In this document: positions 22,252 to 32,016 of the stretch, piece after piece
Layout: each line of letters opens with the position of its first letter
How positions within the stretch are numbered: position 1 is the first letter of the stretch
Assembly (NCBI RefSeq): GCF_005221285.1
Contig: NZ_CP039886.1
Coordinates: 124,001-188,000, forward strand
Length of the DNA stretch: 64,000 nucleotides
DNA from: Neisseria flavescens
GTDB lineage: Bacteria > Pseudomonadota > Gammaproteobacteria > Burkholderiales > Neisseriaceae
Direction of reading: 5' to 3'
Translations under genes and position numbers: made by a program
The notes under the pieces: generated by a model
The model's input: only the letters and a program-made list of their open reading frames with translations
Databases searched by the model: none
What the model was told of the DNA's origin: nothing

Positions 22252-23250
22252 ATGAGCAGACCCGTACCCGCCGTATTCGGCAGCGTTTTTCACAGTCAAA
22301 TGCCCGTCCTCGCCTACCGCGAAGGCAAATGGCAGCCGACCGAATGGCAATCCTCGCAAGACCTCTCCCTCGCACCAGGCGCGCACGCCCTGCACTACGG
22401 CAGCGAATGCTTTGAAGGCTTGAAAGCCTTCCGTCAGGCAGACGGTAAAATCGTACTGTTCCGTCCGACCGCCAACATCGCGCGTATGCGGCAAAGTGCG
22501 GACATCCTGCACCTGCCGCGCCCCGAAACCCAAGCTTATCTCGATGCGCTGGTTGAATTGGTCAAACGCGCCGCCGATGAAATTCCCGATGCGCCTGCCG
22601 CGCTGTATCTGCGCCCGACTTTAATCGGTACCGACCCCGTTATCGGAAAGGCCGGTTCTCCTTCCGAAACCGCCCTGCTGTATATTTTGGCTTCCCCTGT
22701 CGGCGACTATTTCAAAGTCGGTTCACCCGTGAAAATTCTGGTTGAAACCGAACACATCCGCTGCGCCCCGCATATGGGCCGCGTCAAATGCGGCGGCAAC
22801 TACGCTTCCGCCATGCACTGGGTGCTGAAGGCAAAAGCAGAATACGGCGCAAACCAAGTGCTGTTCTGCCCCAACGGCGACGTGCAGGAAACCGGCGCAT
22901 CTAACTTTATCTTGATTAACGGCGATGAAATCATTACCAAACCGCTGACCGACGAGTTTTTGCACGGCGTTACCCGCGATTCCGTACTGACGGTTGCCAA
23001 AGATTTGGGCTATACCGTCAGCGAACGCAATTTCACGGTTGACGAACTGAAAGCTGCGGTGGAAAACGGTGCGGAGGCGATTCTGACCGGTACGGCGGCC
23101 GTCATCTCGCCCGTTACTTCCTTCGTCATCGGCGGCAAAGAAATCGAAGTGAAAAGCCAAGAACGCGGCTATGCCATCCGTAAGGCGATTACCGACATCC
23201 AGTATGGTTTGGCGGAAGACAAATACGGCTGGCTGGTCGAAGTTTGTTAA
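22252..23250 (+). CDS. ilvE: Branched-chain amino acid aminotransferase
   Basis: 332 residues of PLP fold type IV; catalyses the last step of Ile, Leu and Val synthesis. Motifs are LHYGSECFEGLKAF, the PLP lysine in VKCGGNYASAM and QETGASNFILI. The start at MSRPVPAVF has AAGAAAGG about 9 bases upstream and is preferred to an ATG at 22213. An uptake-sequence pair ends it. Confidence 0.96.
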   Translation: MSRPVPAVFGSVFHSQMPVLAYREGKWQPTEWQSSQDLSLAPGAHALHYGSECFEGLKAFRQADGKIVLFRPTANIARMRQSADILHLPRPETQAYLDALVELVKRAADEIPDAPAALYLRPTLIGTDPVIGKAGSPSETALLYILASPVGDYFKVGSPVKILVETEHIRCAPHMGRVKCGGNYASAMHWVLKAKAEYGANQVLFCPNGDVQETGASNFILINGDEIITKPLTDEFLHGVTRDSVLTVAKDLGYTVSERNFTVDELKAAVENGAEAILTGTAAVISPVTSFVIGGKEIEVKSQERGYAIRKAITDIQYGLAEDKYGWLVEVC

Positions 23251-23266
23251 ATAGAACGCATGTAAT

Positions 23267-23309
23267 AAAAAAGGCCATCTGAAATATTTTTTCAGACGGC
23301 CTTTTTTTA
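23267..23309 (+). terminator. Terminator after ilvE (variant uptake-sequence pair)
   Basis: AAAAGGCCATCTGAAA and TTTCAGACGGCCTTTTTTT pair except for one wobble (A replacing G in the left arm), with a T run on the plus strand. Confidence 0.8.
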
Positions 23310-23951
23310 TTGGTTTTTAGATGGAGAAAGCAATAATAAAATACTAAATTTTTCAAATAAACGGTAGTATTTTAGGATAATCGGTATATAATGCGCAATT
23401 ATGTTGTAAAAATACATATTGAAAATATCGAATTTTATTGATTTTTCGATGAAGTTAAAAACATTTATAGATATTTATTTTGTAAATTTAGTTAAATGGG
23501 GAATGCTAAAAGCATATTGTGTTAGAATTTCCCTCCTTTTGGCTTCGCGGGGGTTAACTCTGTCACGCCAAAAAGGAAAACAATACAAGATAAAACCATT
23601 TTTATTTTGCTATAAAAATCAAAAATAACTTAACTTTGGATGAACTAATCAATTAAAAAGGGACTCTGATACATTTCCGTCAAAAATAACCGGATACATG
23701 GTACGCGGACAGATTGCCTATAAAAGTCATCCAAGGGTTCTGTCTAAACACCATTACCGTTTCCAATCAGAAAACCGGCAGAAGGGGAAACGCTGCCGAG
23801 TTTCTCAAAGTGGCCAGCTTCAGTTTGGCCTTTATACAGGCAATTGCTGTTACGACAGAATCCGTCTTACCTCTTTATTCAATCGAACTTTTTTGTTGCA
23901 CGCTTGTGCGGTGGGAAAGGACGATATTCAATACAAGGAAATACGCTGATT
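23310..23951. other. AT-rich region without a convincing gene
   Basis: About 640 bases. Short overlapping frames exist (e.g. 23419-23628, 23698-23949) but none has a ribosome-binding site or recognisable product. An imperfect inverted repeat CCTTTTGGC/GCCAAAAAGG lies at about 23535-23578. The second half reads like decayed coding sequence in more than one frame. It begins the accessory patch that runs to about 27340. Confidence 0.6.
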
Positions 23952-25121
23952 ATGTCACATAAACTTGCTCCTCTTGGCCGTACCCATATTCGTCAAGGCT
24001 CCTCAACTCCTGAAACCACTTCCGAATCATCTTCTCCTCTAAAAGAATGGATATACACCCAAAATTTTGGGGGAAGTCCGTCTGTTTCTCCCGAACTCAA
24101 GCAATTAAGCGGTAAAAATACTGTAACGAGAGAGGTGGTTCATGTGGCTGAGGCAGCAAGATTAAACAGTACCTCATCATCTTCAGACGGCCTTGTGACA
24201 AAAATGCATATCGCACGGGCCAGCGTTGCTTCTGTAAGCAGCGTTTCCAGTAAAAACACCATTGCGCCTAAAGTAACAAATAAATCTGCCGCTACCGATA
24301 AAGCAACGGTAGCCAAACCAGTCAATAAATCGATGGAAAAAGTCCTAGCTGAAAGGCAAAAAATTTACGAAGAGGCTAAAGCAAAAAAAATAGCCGAAGC
24401 CGCAGCAGCCAAAGCGCAGGCGGTTGAGCGCGCAAAAGAAGCGCATAAAGCGGCAGTCGAAAAAGCAGCTGCAGAGCGTAAAGCCAAACAAGAAGCCGCC
24501 CGCAAAGAGAAAGAGGCGGAAGACAGAATTGCCGAAGGAAAAGAAACAGTCGAAATTGCGCATAAAAAGAATTTGAAAGATTCAGACGGCCATTACAAAG
24601 TTGAGAGCGTTTCTTCCGGCAAAAAAACAGCCATGAGTTACGATAGCCACCTTAGTTCAGGCAAAGAAAACAAAATTGACGATCATGCCGAAGGCAGAGC
24701 TGTTGTATCTGGAAAATACCGCGTATATCAATCTAAAGAGTACGGCAATTATGTTCGTGTGAATGATGCTTTGGTAGACGTACACAGTACCAACCCTAAG
24801 GGCAAAGCGTCTTTAACGGTGGTGAATCTGCTGTTGTTTTGCTGTCCTTGCCCCAGTGTTTCGCCGCTGAGGGCAACGCCGGCGTCGAAGCCGATGCTGC
24901 TGCCGTCGTATTTACTGATGTTGTGCAGGTCGGTTTGGCTGATGCTGCCGCTTTGGAAGCGGTTTTTGCCTTGTGCTTCTGCGCTTTGGGCGGAGGTGAT
25001 GATGCCGCCTGTTAGCCGGGTGTGCCCGCCTGCTTGCACATCAAAGCCGTCCCCGCCTGCAAACAGCCCGCTTTGTTCGCTGACGCTGCGGTGTTCGGCG
25101 TTGATTTTGCTTTGGCTGTAA
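23952..25121 (+). CDS. Chimeric reading frame: unknown Ser/Ala/Lys-rich protein joined to antisense haemagglutinin DNA
   Basis: The first roughly 280 residues look genuine: a Ser/Thr-rich N-terminus (MSHKLAPLGRTHIRQGSS), an Ala/Lys/Glu coiled segment (about 115-200), then a mixed domain with SGKYRVYQSKEYGNYVRVND. Two uptake-sequence cores lie in this half. From about 24800 the frame runs through antisense TpsA/FHA sequence and becomes Cys/Leu/Pro nonsense, so the original C-terminus has been replaced. The N-terminal family is not recognised; no signal peptide is evident. AAGGA lies about 11 bases before the chosen ATG. Confidence 0.55.
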   Translation: MSHKLAPLGRTHIRQGSSTPETTSESSSPLKEWIYTQNFGGSPSVSPELKQLSGKNTVTREVVHVAEAARLNSTSSSSDGLVTKMHIARASVASVSSVSSKNTIAPKVTNKSAATDKATVAKPVNKSMEKVLAERQKIYEEAKAKKIAEAAAAKAQAVERAKEAHKAAVEKAAAERKAKQEAARKEKEAEDRIAEGKETVEIAHKKNLKDSDGHYKVESVSSGKKTAMSYDSHLSSGKENKIDDHAEGRAVVSGKYRVYQSKEYGNYVRVNDALVDVHSTNPKGKASLTVVNLLLFCCPCPSVSPLRATPASKPMLLPSYLLMLCRSVWLMLPLWKRFLPCASALWAEVMMPPVSRVCPPACTSKPSPPANSPLCSLTLRCSALILLWL

Positions 25122-25365
25122 TCGCCTGAGGCGGATGCGCCATAGCCTACGGTTACTTGGGCTCTGATGTTTTGTTGGCGGCTGCGGTAGTCGGCGGTGT
25201 CTTGCAGGCTTTCTATGTTGAGGTTGGCGGCGCGTACGGTGATGCCTTTGCCTGTTACTTGTGCGCCTTTGATGTTGGTGTCGCCACCGCTCACAATAAC
25301 GGTGGGACTGCCTGCGCTGCCGACATGGCTGTGGCGGTAGGTGGTTTGTTCGGCACAGGTTAAAC
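24800..25365 (-). pseudogene. Fragment of a TpsA/filamentous haemagglutinin-type protein
   Basis: The minus-strand frame encodes about 190 residues of haemagglutinin repeat modules: VSGGDTNIKGAQVTGKG, LNIESLQDTADYRSRQQN, VTVGYGASASGDYSQSKIN, AGGDGFDVQAGGHTRLTGG and SKYDGSSIGFDAGVALSG. These are typical of two-partner-secretion exoproteins (FHA, TpsA, CdiA). There is no signal peptide, TPS domain or toxin end, so it is an internal fragment. In meningococcus, tps loci include silent tpsC cassettes; this may be such a piece or a relic. Confidence 0.8.
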
Positions 25366-25370
25366 CCATA

Positions 25371-25638
25371 TCAACGGATTATTTCAGGCTGCGTAAACCG
25401 CTGGATAGACGCATTTATGAACTATGTGCCAAACATTGCGGGAAGCAAAATAAATGGCAATATTTCTCTGGAAATATTGCGTAGGAAATCAGGCAGTATG
25501 GCTACGCTACGAGAGTTTCGCCGTGCCGTTCGCTCATTGGTAGCCAGCAATGATTTGCCCGATTACCGACTGACTTATGATGATAAGAAAGATGTGTTAA
25601 GGGTGCGCAATCGGGATTGGTCTAAATTTCTCCGTTAA
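25371..25638 (+). pseudogene. Frameshifted C-terminal remnant of a RepA/RPA-type plasmid replication initiator
   Basis: One frame reads YYFRLRKPLDRRIYELCAKH then CGKQNKWQ and stops at a TAG (25482). The next frame continues ISLEILRRKSGSMATLREFR then RAVRSLVASNDLPDYRLTYD to the stop. Removing one T near 25461 joins them seamlessly. The pattern (LRKPLDRRIYEL...GKQ.KW.ISLE..) resembles plasmid replication initiator protein A (RPA, DUF2225-unrelated) from memory. The N-terminal part is lost at the junction with the haemagglutinin fragment. Family assignment is moderate. Confidence 0.6.
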
Positions 25639-25832
25639 CCACAAAGGCAGCCTGAAAAAAGTTCTATTTTCAGGTCGCTTGAACAGTATCCGATATAATC
25701 ACATCAGCGATTTCATTTTGTAATTACTCCCCAAAACATGCGGAAAAAAACAAAATTTATTTTCTTCGTTCAGCATATCTATCCTAAATACGCCATCACT
25801 TCATTGAGTTTTTAATTTGTATTTCGCTCTTG
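25639..25832. other. Short AT-rich gap with a GCAGCCTGAAAA hairpin
   Basis: Contains GCAGCCTGAAAA...TTTTCAGGTCGC, a terminator-like imperfect inverted repeat at about 25648-25680. Nothing else is recognised. Confidence 0.4.
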
Positions 25833-26174
25833 TTAAATGTTTTTCTGTTTACCGATTTCTTTTGCTAATGTAAAAAATACTCTACCACTCTCATTGGTTA
25901 AAGTTTTCAAGTATTCATCAACATCAGTAACATTAATAACAACTGTTTCATTTGTATGTTTATTAAATTCTAAATCAATAATAATATTCCCATTAACCAA
26001 TATTTCATATATATCTTCTTCTTCAGGCAGCATAGACAAACAATAAGCACTTGAAGCTGAAAACTCTTTTTTCAGATACTGAAGAAGAAAAGTATTTTTA
26101 ATTAAAACATCATTAAATTCATCTAATGATTGCTTGACTTCTTTCGTTGTCCAATTTTTAACATTATTCTTCAT
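25833..26174 (-). CDS. Small unknown protein, candidate immunity protein
   Basis: 113 acidic residues, low GC, no signal peptide or membrane helix. No family is recognised. It follows directly after the broken toxin-like C-terminus on the same strand: the read-through toxin frame would stop at 26200-26202, 25 bases before this ATG. Size, acidity, AT-richness and position are what immunity genes of polymorphic toxin systems look like, but this is inference from context. Confidence 0.6.
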   Translation of the reverse strand: MKNNVKNWTTKEVKQSLDEFNDVLIKNTFLLQYLKKEFSASSAYCLSMLPEEEDIYEILVNGNIIIDLEFNKHTNETVVINVTDVDEYLKTLTNESGRVFFTLAKEIGKQKNI

Positions 26175-26199
26175 TGTATTCTACCTGGGGTCGTAGTTA

Positions 26200-27030
26200 T
26201 TAAATTACCATACTTAATATTGAGTTTTTAATTTGCCTTTCTAATCTTTTTGCTGTTTTTAAAAGATTTTCTGTCTTTTGGATATGGTTTGACGGATGTT
26301 TAACTCCCGCTTCCTTATCAGTTCTTGCATATTCCTAAAGTGCACCTTTTAAGCCTCCTCGACTTTCAGCCTCTCTGCCTGTGTAATTTGCAATTCCTTC
26401 AATATCAGAAATTTCATTTTCGTACCGCTTTTTGATTTCATTAAGATCGCGTTTAGGTTTTTCAGGTTTATCCGCGTTATTAGATACTTTATCTGTATCA
26501 TCAGGCGTTTTATTAAAATTAGATTTCCTATCATTATCAACCACTTTATTATTATTATCAGCATTTTTGCTTACATCAGACTTACGAGGTGCAGGCAATA
26601 CCCTTTGCTCAGTTACCCCTGCATAACTAACATTTTTACCATTGGGCAAAGTTGCTTCCACTCTCTTGCCTGTTAGCCGTGCAATTGTCCCTGCCGGCAG
26701 GGTTGTTCCATTGGACAGATTCTGTGCCTGTGTGAGCTTAACGGTTTGATTAGGTATCAATGCCCCGCTGGTAAAATCAAATGCTTTTCCATTTGGAACA
26801 ATTGGTGCTTGTTTTTTTATTTCTGCTGCCAGTTGTGTAGCAGATAACTTACCTGCGCGGTACAGTTTATATTTGTTAGCCAATTTACTAGGGATACGTC
26901 CTGCTAGCTCCATTACTGGCAATTGATACCACATTAACCGTTGTTGGGTTGCATGGTTGTATTCATATATTCTACCTGCTTCAAAATCTCTCCCTTGTAA
27001 ACGTAGCAGGGCTATAATGTAGCCAATAAT
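26200..27030 (-). pseudogene. Truncated polymorphic-toxin-like C-terminal region, interrupted by an amber stop
   Basis: The open part (ATG 26934 to TAG 26335, 199 residues) has a conserved-looking block MELAGRIPSKLANKYKLYRA, then GTTLPAGTIARLTGKRVEAT, an Asp/Asn/Lys-rich linker and NYTGREAESRGGLKGAL. The same frame is open upstream of the ATG (ALLRLQGRDFEAGRIYEYN), which has no ribosome-binding site, so the 5' end is missing. After the TAG it continues 44 codons (EYARTDKEAGVKHPSNHIQK...) to TAA at 26200. A CAG-to-TAG change would explain the stop. The toxin activity, if any, is not recognised. Confidence 0.6.
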
Positions 27031-27036
27031 AAAATT

Positions 27037-27294
27037 ATGACGGACATTAAAGGCGAACTGTATGATTCATGGTTACGCTTTGAAAACGACATCAAAATGT
27101 ATTCTGAAGGCAATAGCCATAATGGAGCAGCACTGAAAAAGGTAAATACGACCGGCAGTAAAGTTGCATTGAGCGATATTTTGTCAGAAGCCAACCATAT
27201 TGTCGAAACGACTAAAGAGACTATGTATCACCATACTAAGAACGTGTATACATCAGGAGTGGAAGAACATCATACAACGACAGGGATTTTGTAA
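27037..27294 (+). CDS. Short reading frame of unknown nature
   Basis: 85 codons (MTDIKGELYDSWLRFENDIK...). A TATAAT-like box lies about 20 bases upstream but no ribosome-binding site is visible. No family is recognised. It may be a fragment left at the edge of the accessory patch; coding status is uncertain. Confidence 0.35.
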   Translation: MTDIKGELYDSWLRFENDIKMYSEGNSHNGAALKKVNTTGSKVALSDILSEANHIVETTKETMYHHTKNVYTSGVEEHHTTTGIL

Positions 27295-27336
27295 GCTGTT
27301 GAAGCCGTAATCTTTATGGTCTAAATATCGATAAAT

Positions 27337-27373
27337 AAAAAAAGGCCGTCTGAAAATTTTCAGACGGCCTTTT
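27337..27373. terminator. Uptake-sequence terminator after metE
   Basis: AAAAGGCCGTCTGAAAA meets TTTTCAGACGGCCTTTT; on the minus strand it follows the metE stop with a T run. Confidence 0.8.
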
Positions 27374-27386
27374 CATCTAACTCACA

Positions 27387-29663
27387 TTATTTAGCCAGTT
27401 CGGCACGCAGTTTGTGGGTTACGTTCATCATCACTTGGAGTTGTTCCAAAGTTTCTTTCCAGCCGCGTGTTTTCAGGCCGCAGTCCGGGTTCACCCACAG
27501 ACGTTCGACCGGTACAACCTCGATGGCTTTGCGCAACAGGTGTTCCACTTCGGCTTCAGTCGGTACGCGCGGGCTGTGGATGTCGTAAACACCCGGACCG
27601 ATGTCGTTCGGATATTTGAACTCGCCGAACGCAGTCAAGAGCTCCATATCGGAACGTGAAGTCTCGATGGTAATCACGTCGGCATCCATAGCGGCGATGG
27701 CAGGCAGGATGTCGTTGAACTCGGAGTAGCACATATGGGTGTGGATTTGGGTGCTGTCTTCGCAACCTGCAGAGGAGAGGCGGAAAGATTCGCCCGCCCA
27801 GTTCAGGTAGGCATCCCAATCGGCACGTTTCAAAGGCAGACCTTCGCGGATGGCAGGTTCGTCGATTTGGATGACTTTGATGCTGGCTTTTTCCAAATCC
27901 AATACTTCGTCGTTCAGAGCCAGTGCGATTTGTTTGCACACGGTAGAACGCGGAATATCGTTGCGGACGAAAGACCATTGCAGAATGGTTACAGGGCCGG
28001 TCAACATACCTTTCATCGGGCGTTTGGTCAGGCTCTGAGCGTAAGTAGACCAAGCGACAGTCATGGCTTCAGGACGGCTTACGTCGCCGAAGATGATAGG
28101 TGGTTTCACGCAGCGTGAGCCGTAGCTTTGTACCCAACCGTATTGGGTGAATGCAAAACCGCTCAACAGTTCGCCGAAGTATTCGACCATGTCGTTACGC
28201 TCGGCTTCGCCGTGTACCAGTACGTCCAAGTCCAGTTTTTCTTGCTCTTCAACCACCAAGGCGATTTCTTTTTTCATCGCGGCTTCGTAATCGGCGGCAG
28301 ACAGTTCGCCTTTTTTGAAGGCTGCGCGTGCTTGGCGGATTTCGGTAGTTTGCGGGAAAGAACCGATGTTGGTTGTCGGCAGCAGGGGCAGGTTCAGCCA
28401 CGCTTGTTGCGCTTTGATTCGGTCGGCAAACGGTGATTTGCGTTGGTCTGCGTTGGCAGGCAAATCGGCCAGGCGTTTGGCAACGTCTGCACGGTGGATT
28501 TCGCTGCTGTTGGCACGGGAGTCGGCGGCAGCTTGGCTGGCGGCAAGTTCTTCGGCAACAGAATCGCGACCTTCGTTCAATGCGGCTTTCAGAACGCGCA
28601 ATTCTTGGGTTTTTTGCAGGGTGAATGCCAACCAAGAGTACAAATCGGGTTTGTTGGCTTTCAGTTTTTCTTCAACTGACAAGTCAAATGGAGTGTGCAG
28701 CAGAGAGCAAGAGCTGGAAATCCACAAACGCTCGCCCAATTTGGCTTGCAGAGGCTCGACAGTTTCCAAAACTTTGTTCAGGTTGGCGCGCCAAATGTTG
28801 CGGCCGTCGATGACGCCGGCAGACAGGACTTTGTCGTAGTCGGCGAACGCGTCCAGTTGCTCGGGAGCGCGTACCAAGTCGATGTGCAGACCGTCAACAG
28901 GCAGGGATTTCAGCAATGCGGCGTGTTCGGCAACAGAACCGAAGTAAGTGCCCAACAGGATTTTGGCGTTTACTTTGCTCAAAGTGGCGTAAACGTCTTT
29001 GTAGGCTTCTACCCATTCTTTAGGCAGATCGACAGCCAAAGCAGGCTCGTCGATTTGAATCCACTCGGCACCGGCTTCAACCAAAGCAGTCAGGATTTCA
29101 ACGTAAACAGGCAGCAGTTTAGGCAACAGGCTCAGGCGGTCGAATTCAACCGCGCCTTTTTCCTTACCCACCCAAAGGAAGGTCAACGGACCAACGATGG
29201 TCGGTTTGGCTTTCAAGCCCAAAGCTTGGGCTTCTTTCAGTTGTTGGACGTAGTGTTTGGCGTTCGCTTTGAATTCGGTATCGGCGTGGAATTCAGGCAC
29301 CAAGTAGTGGTAGTTGGTGTCGAACCATTTGGTCATTTCGATAGCGAATTGGTCTTTGTTACCACGGGCCAGTTGGAAGAATTGTTCCAAAGACAGGTTT
29401 TGGCTGTCGAAGCCGAAACGGGCAGGGATGGCACCGGTGGCAACTTGTAGGTCGAGGATGTGGTCGTAGAAAGTGAAATCGCCTGCAGCAACGAAATCGG
29501 CGTTGGCAGCAGCTTGGTGTTTCCAGTTTTTCTCGCGCAAGTCTTTAGCAACAGCCAGCAATTCTTGCTCGCTGATTTCTTTGCGCCAGTATTTTTCTTG
29601 GGCGAATTTCAATTCACGGAAGGCGCCGACACGCGGGAAGCCTGAGAAATGCAATGTTGTCAT
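27387..29663 (-). CDS. metE: Cobalamin-independent methionine synthase
   Basis: 758 residues; transfers the methyl group of 5-methyltetrahydropteroyl-triglutamate to homocysteine. The N-terminal [20 protein letters not shown] and duplicated barrel organisation are standard. Zinc ligands are visible as His and Cys in [10 protein letters not shown] and the C-terminal Cys in [13 protein letters not shown] strong AGGAG precedes the ATG. metF lies about 90 bases upstream on the same strand, so methyl-group generation and use are probably co-expressed. Confidence 0.98.
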   Translation of the reverse strand: MTTLHFSGFPRVGAFRELKFAQEKYWRKEISEQELLAVAKDLREKNWKHQAAANADFVAAGDFTFYDHILDLQVATGAIPARFGFDSQNLSLEQFFQLARGNKDQFAIEMTKWFDTNYHYLVPEFHADTEFKANAKHYVQQLKEAQALGLKAKPTIVGPLTFLWVGKEKGAVEFDRLSLLPKLLPVYVEILTALVEAGAEWIQIDEPALAVDLPKEWVEAYKDVYATLSKVNAKILLGTYFGSVAEHAALLKSLPVDGLHIDLVRAPEQLDAFADYDKVLSAGVIDGRNIWRANLNKVLETVEPLQAKLGERLWISSSCSLLHTPFDLSVEEKLKANKPDLYSWLAFTLQKTQELRVLKAALNEGRDSVAEELAASQAAADSRANSSEIHRADVAKRLADLPANADQRKSPFADRIKAQQAWLNLPLLPTTNIGSFPQTTEIRQARAAFKKGELSAADYEAAMKKEIALVVEEQEKLDLDVLVHGEAERNDMVEYFGELLSGFAFTQYGWVQSYGSRCVKPPIIFGDVSRPEAMTVAWSTYAQSLTKRPMKGMLTGPVTILQWSFVRNDIPRSTVCKQIALALNDEVLDLEKASIKVIQIDEPAIREGLPLKRADWDAYLNWAGESFRLSSAGCEDSTQIHTHMCYSEFNDILPAIAAMDADVITIETSRSDMELLTAFGEFKYPNDIGPGVYDIHSPRVPTEAEVEHLLRKAIEVVPVERLWVNPDCGLKTRGWKETLEQLQVMMNVTHKLRAELAK

Positions 29664-29752
29664 GTTAACTCTCCTAGTTGGAATTTTTAATCAGGCCGAT
29701 ATGGCCTGAATGTTCGATATTGTAAATCAGAATGGGGAGGCCGTCTGCTTTA

Positions 29753-30658
<906 letters not shown>

Positions 30659-30747
30659 TTATTTGTTGTCAGACTGCATAATAAATTTGAGGTCAGTATG
30701 AGTCAATTTCGAAATTTTCCGAAATTGTATGAATAGATTTAATAAAG

Positions 30748-30780
30748 ACCTCAGGCCGTCTGAAAAATAGCCTGAGGTTT
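30748..30780 (-). terminator. Terminator-like hairpin after iscX
   Basis: ACCTCAGGC and GCCTGAGGT form a 9-bp stem enclosing one uptake-sequence core; the following T tract is weak on the minus strand. Confidence 0.55.
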
Positions 30781-30805
30781 TGTTTGATAAAAAAGGGAAG
30801 AAAGC

Positions 30806-31003
30806 TTATTCTGCTTCGTCTATCCATGCTTGTTGCACGGCTTCGAGAATACGCTCGCCGCAACGCGCCGGGTCATCGTCAAATTCAGGCAAAGCCATAA
30901 TCAGATCACGCAGTTGGGTAAAGCGTACGGTTTTCGGGTCGATGCTGTCGCCGTGTAAGTCGTAGAGTTCTTCGGCGATGCGTTGGGTATCTGTCCATTT
31001 CAT
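30806..31003 (-). CDS. iscX: IscX iron-sulphur assembly accessory protein
   Basis: 65 acidic residues matching IscX (YfhJ): MKWTDTQRIAEELYDLHGD, the iron-binding DPKTVRFTQLRDLI and WIDEAE at the end. IscX binds iron and the cysteine desulfurase IscS and modulates cluster assembly. fdx and hscA lie further upstream on the same strand with other genes between. Confidence 0.95.
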   Translation of the reverse strand: MKWTDTQRIAEELYDLHGDSIDPKTVRFTQLRDLIMALPEFDDDPARCGERILEAVQQAWIDEAE

Positions 31004-31314
31004 GATGTGCTCCTTTATTTGGTTTAAGGCAGTTGGTGAACATTTTAATCAAGAAGTAGGCGGACTGCCAGAATGTTTTACTGCCGATGCGGATATAAAT
31101 AATGCGGGTATTTTTTAACAAAATAGCATATTTGCGTTAAAATACGGCACGACACTTAAAAAAACACGGCACATTCGCTTTGAATTTGCCGTTTTATATA
31201 TTTTATTCTGTTTTGAATGATGGTTTGCGCATGAATAATTTACATTATCCCAATGCAACCAAATCATCTGGAACGGCTCTTAATAAGAAATCCATCACGT
31301 AAAAATAAAAGGAA
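31004..31314. promoter_or_regulatory. Intergenic region with promoter for the following gene
   Basis: About 310 bases. On the plus strand TTAACA (31115), 17 bases, TAAAAT (31138) forms a good promoter. A 23-codon frame starting ATG 31231 and ending 31302 lies between promoter and gene, without a clear ribosome-binding site; it might be a leader peptide or chance. Confidence 0.5.
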
Positions 31315-31319
31315 AAATG

Positions 31320-31940
31320 ATGAATAACGCACTTAACGCCAAGCTGTCCAAACTGATTTATACGCTTGCTTCCGATGATCCGGAGTATCTGTCTAAAGCA
31401 GGCGCATTCGACCGTTTGCTGTTGTTGGTTCGCGAACTTTATCGGATGCTGGACGAAACAGAAGGTTTGAAGCAGCTGGTGTTCCGTCTGTATTACGGCA
31501 AGCACTATGGCTTAATTAAACTGGATGCCGCTTCACCCAATGACGATGCAGGCGCATTGAGGTTGAAACGTTGGATGGTTTATTCGCGTATTGCAGAGCG
31601 TATCGAAAATTGTGGCAAACATTTGTCGGTCGTGCTTGAAGATGCGGTGTTGGTAAATGGCGCGGACAAATCTCATTATATAGATGAAGCCAATGCCCTT
31701 ATCGAGCGTTTCGGTTTGGTAAGGGATGAGGCTACACTTCTGGCCATCGAGGCGGAGGAAGCGTTGAAAACAGAACAAGAGTTGCAGGCGACAAGCGAGC
31801 CTCAAAAATCTGCTCCTAAGTATAACGGCAATCTGTATCAAATCAGAATTCAAGAAAAAATCGAAAATTATTCTGCTACTCAAAAAGTGGCTGCCATGCA
31901 GATTTCGCGTATGCGTTTTATTCTCCCTCATATCGAATAG
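31320..31940 (+). CDS. Conserved hypothetical protein
   Basis: 206 residues, no signal peptide or membrane helix, mostly helical in appearance: LSKLIYTLASDDPEYLSKAG, VRELYRMLDETEGLKQLVFR, then a Glu/Ala-rich linker and a basic C-terminus (KVAAMQISRMRFILPHIE). No catalytic motif or family is recognised. AAAGGAAAA lies just before two adjacent ATGs (31317, 31320); the second has slightly better spacing. The coding bias and terminator indicate a real gene. Confidence 0.75.
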   Translation: MNNALNAKLSKLIYTLASDDPEYLSKAGAFDRLLLLVRELYRMLDETEGLKQLVFRLYYGKHYGLIKLDAASPNDDAGALRLKRWMVYSRIAERIENCGKHLSVVLEDAVLVNGADKSHYIDEANALIERFGLVRDEATLLAIEAEEALKTEQELQATSEPQKSAPKYNGNLYQIRIQEKIENYSATQKVAAMQISRMRFILPHIE

Positions 31941-31953
31941 TTTGGGATGTACC

Positions 31954-32003
31954 AAAAAGGCCGTCTGAAACCATAACGCACATGGTTTCAGACGGCCTTT
32001 TTC
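31954..32003. terminator. Bidirectional uptake-sequence terminator
   Basis: AAAAAGGCCGTCTGAAACCAT and its inverted partner meet around ACGCAC between the convergent hypothetical gene and fdx; A and T runs flank both sides. Confidence 0.85.
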
Positions 32004-32016
32004 ATTAAATCTCGTT

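Noticed and set aside
23419..23628. 69-codon frame in the AT-rich gap
   Set aside because: No ribosome-binding site, biased composition from AT-richness, no family.
27012..27194. 60-codon minus-strand hydrophobic frame
   Set aside because: Overlaps the plus-strand frame at 27037 and the broken edge of the toxin-like remnant; no start signal.
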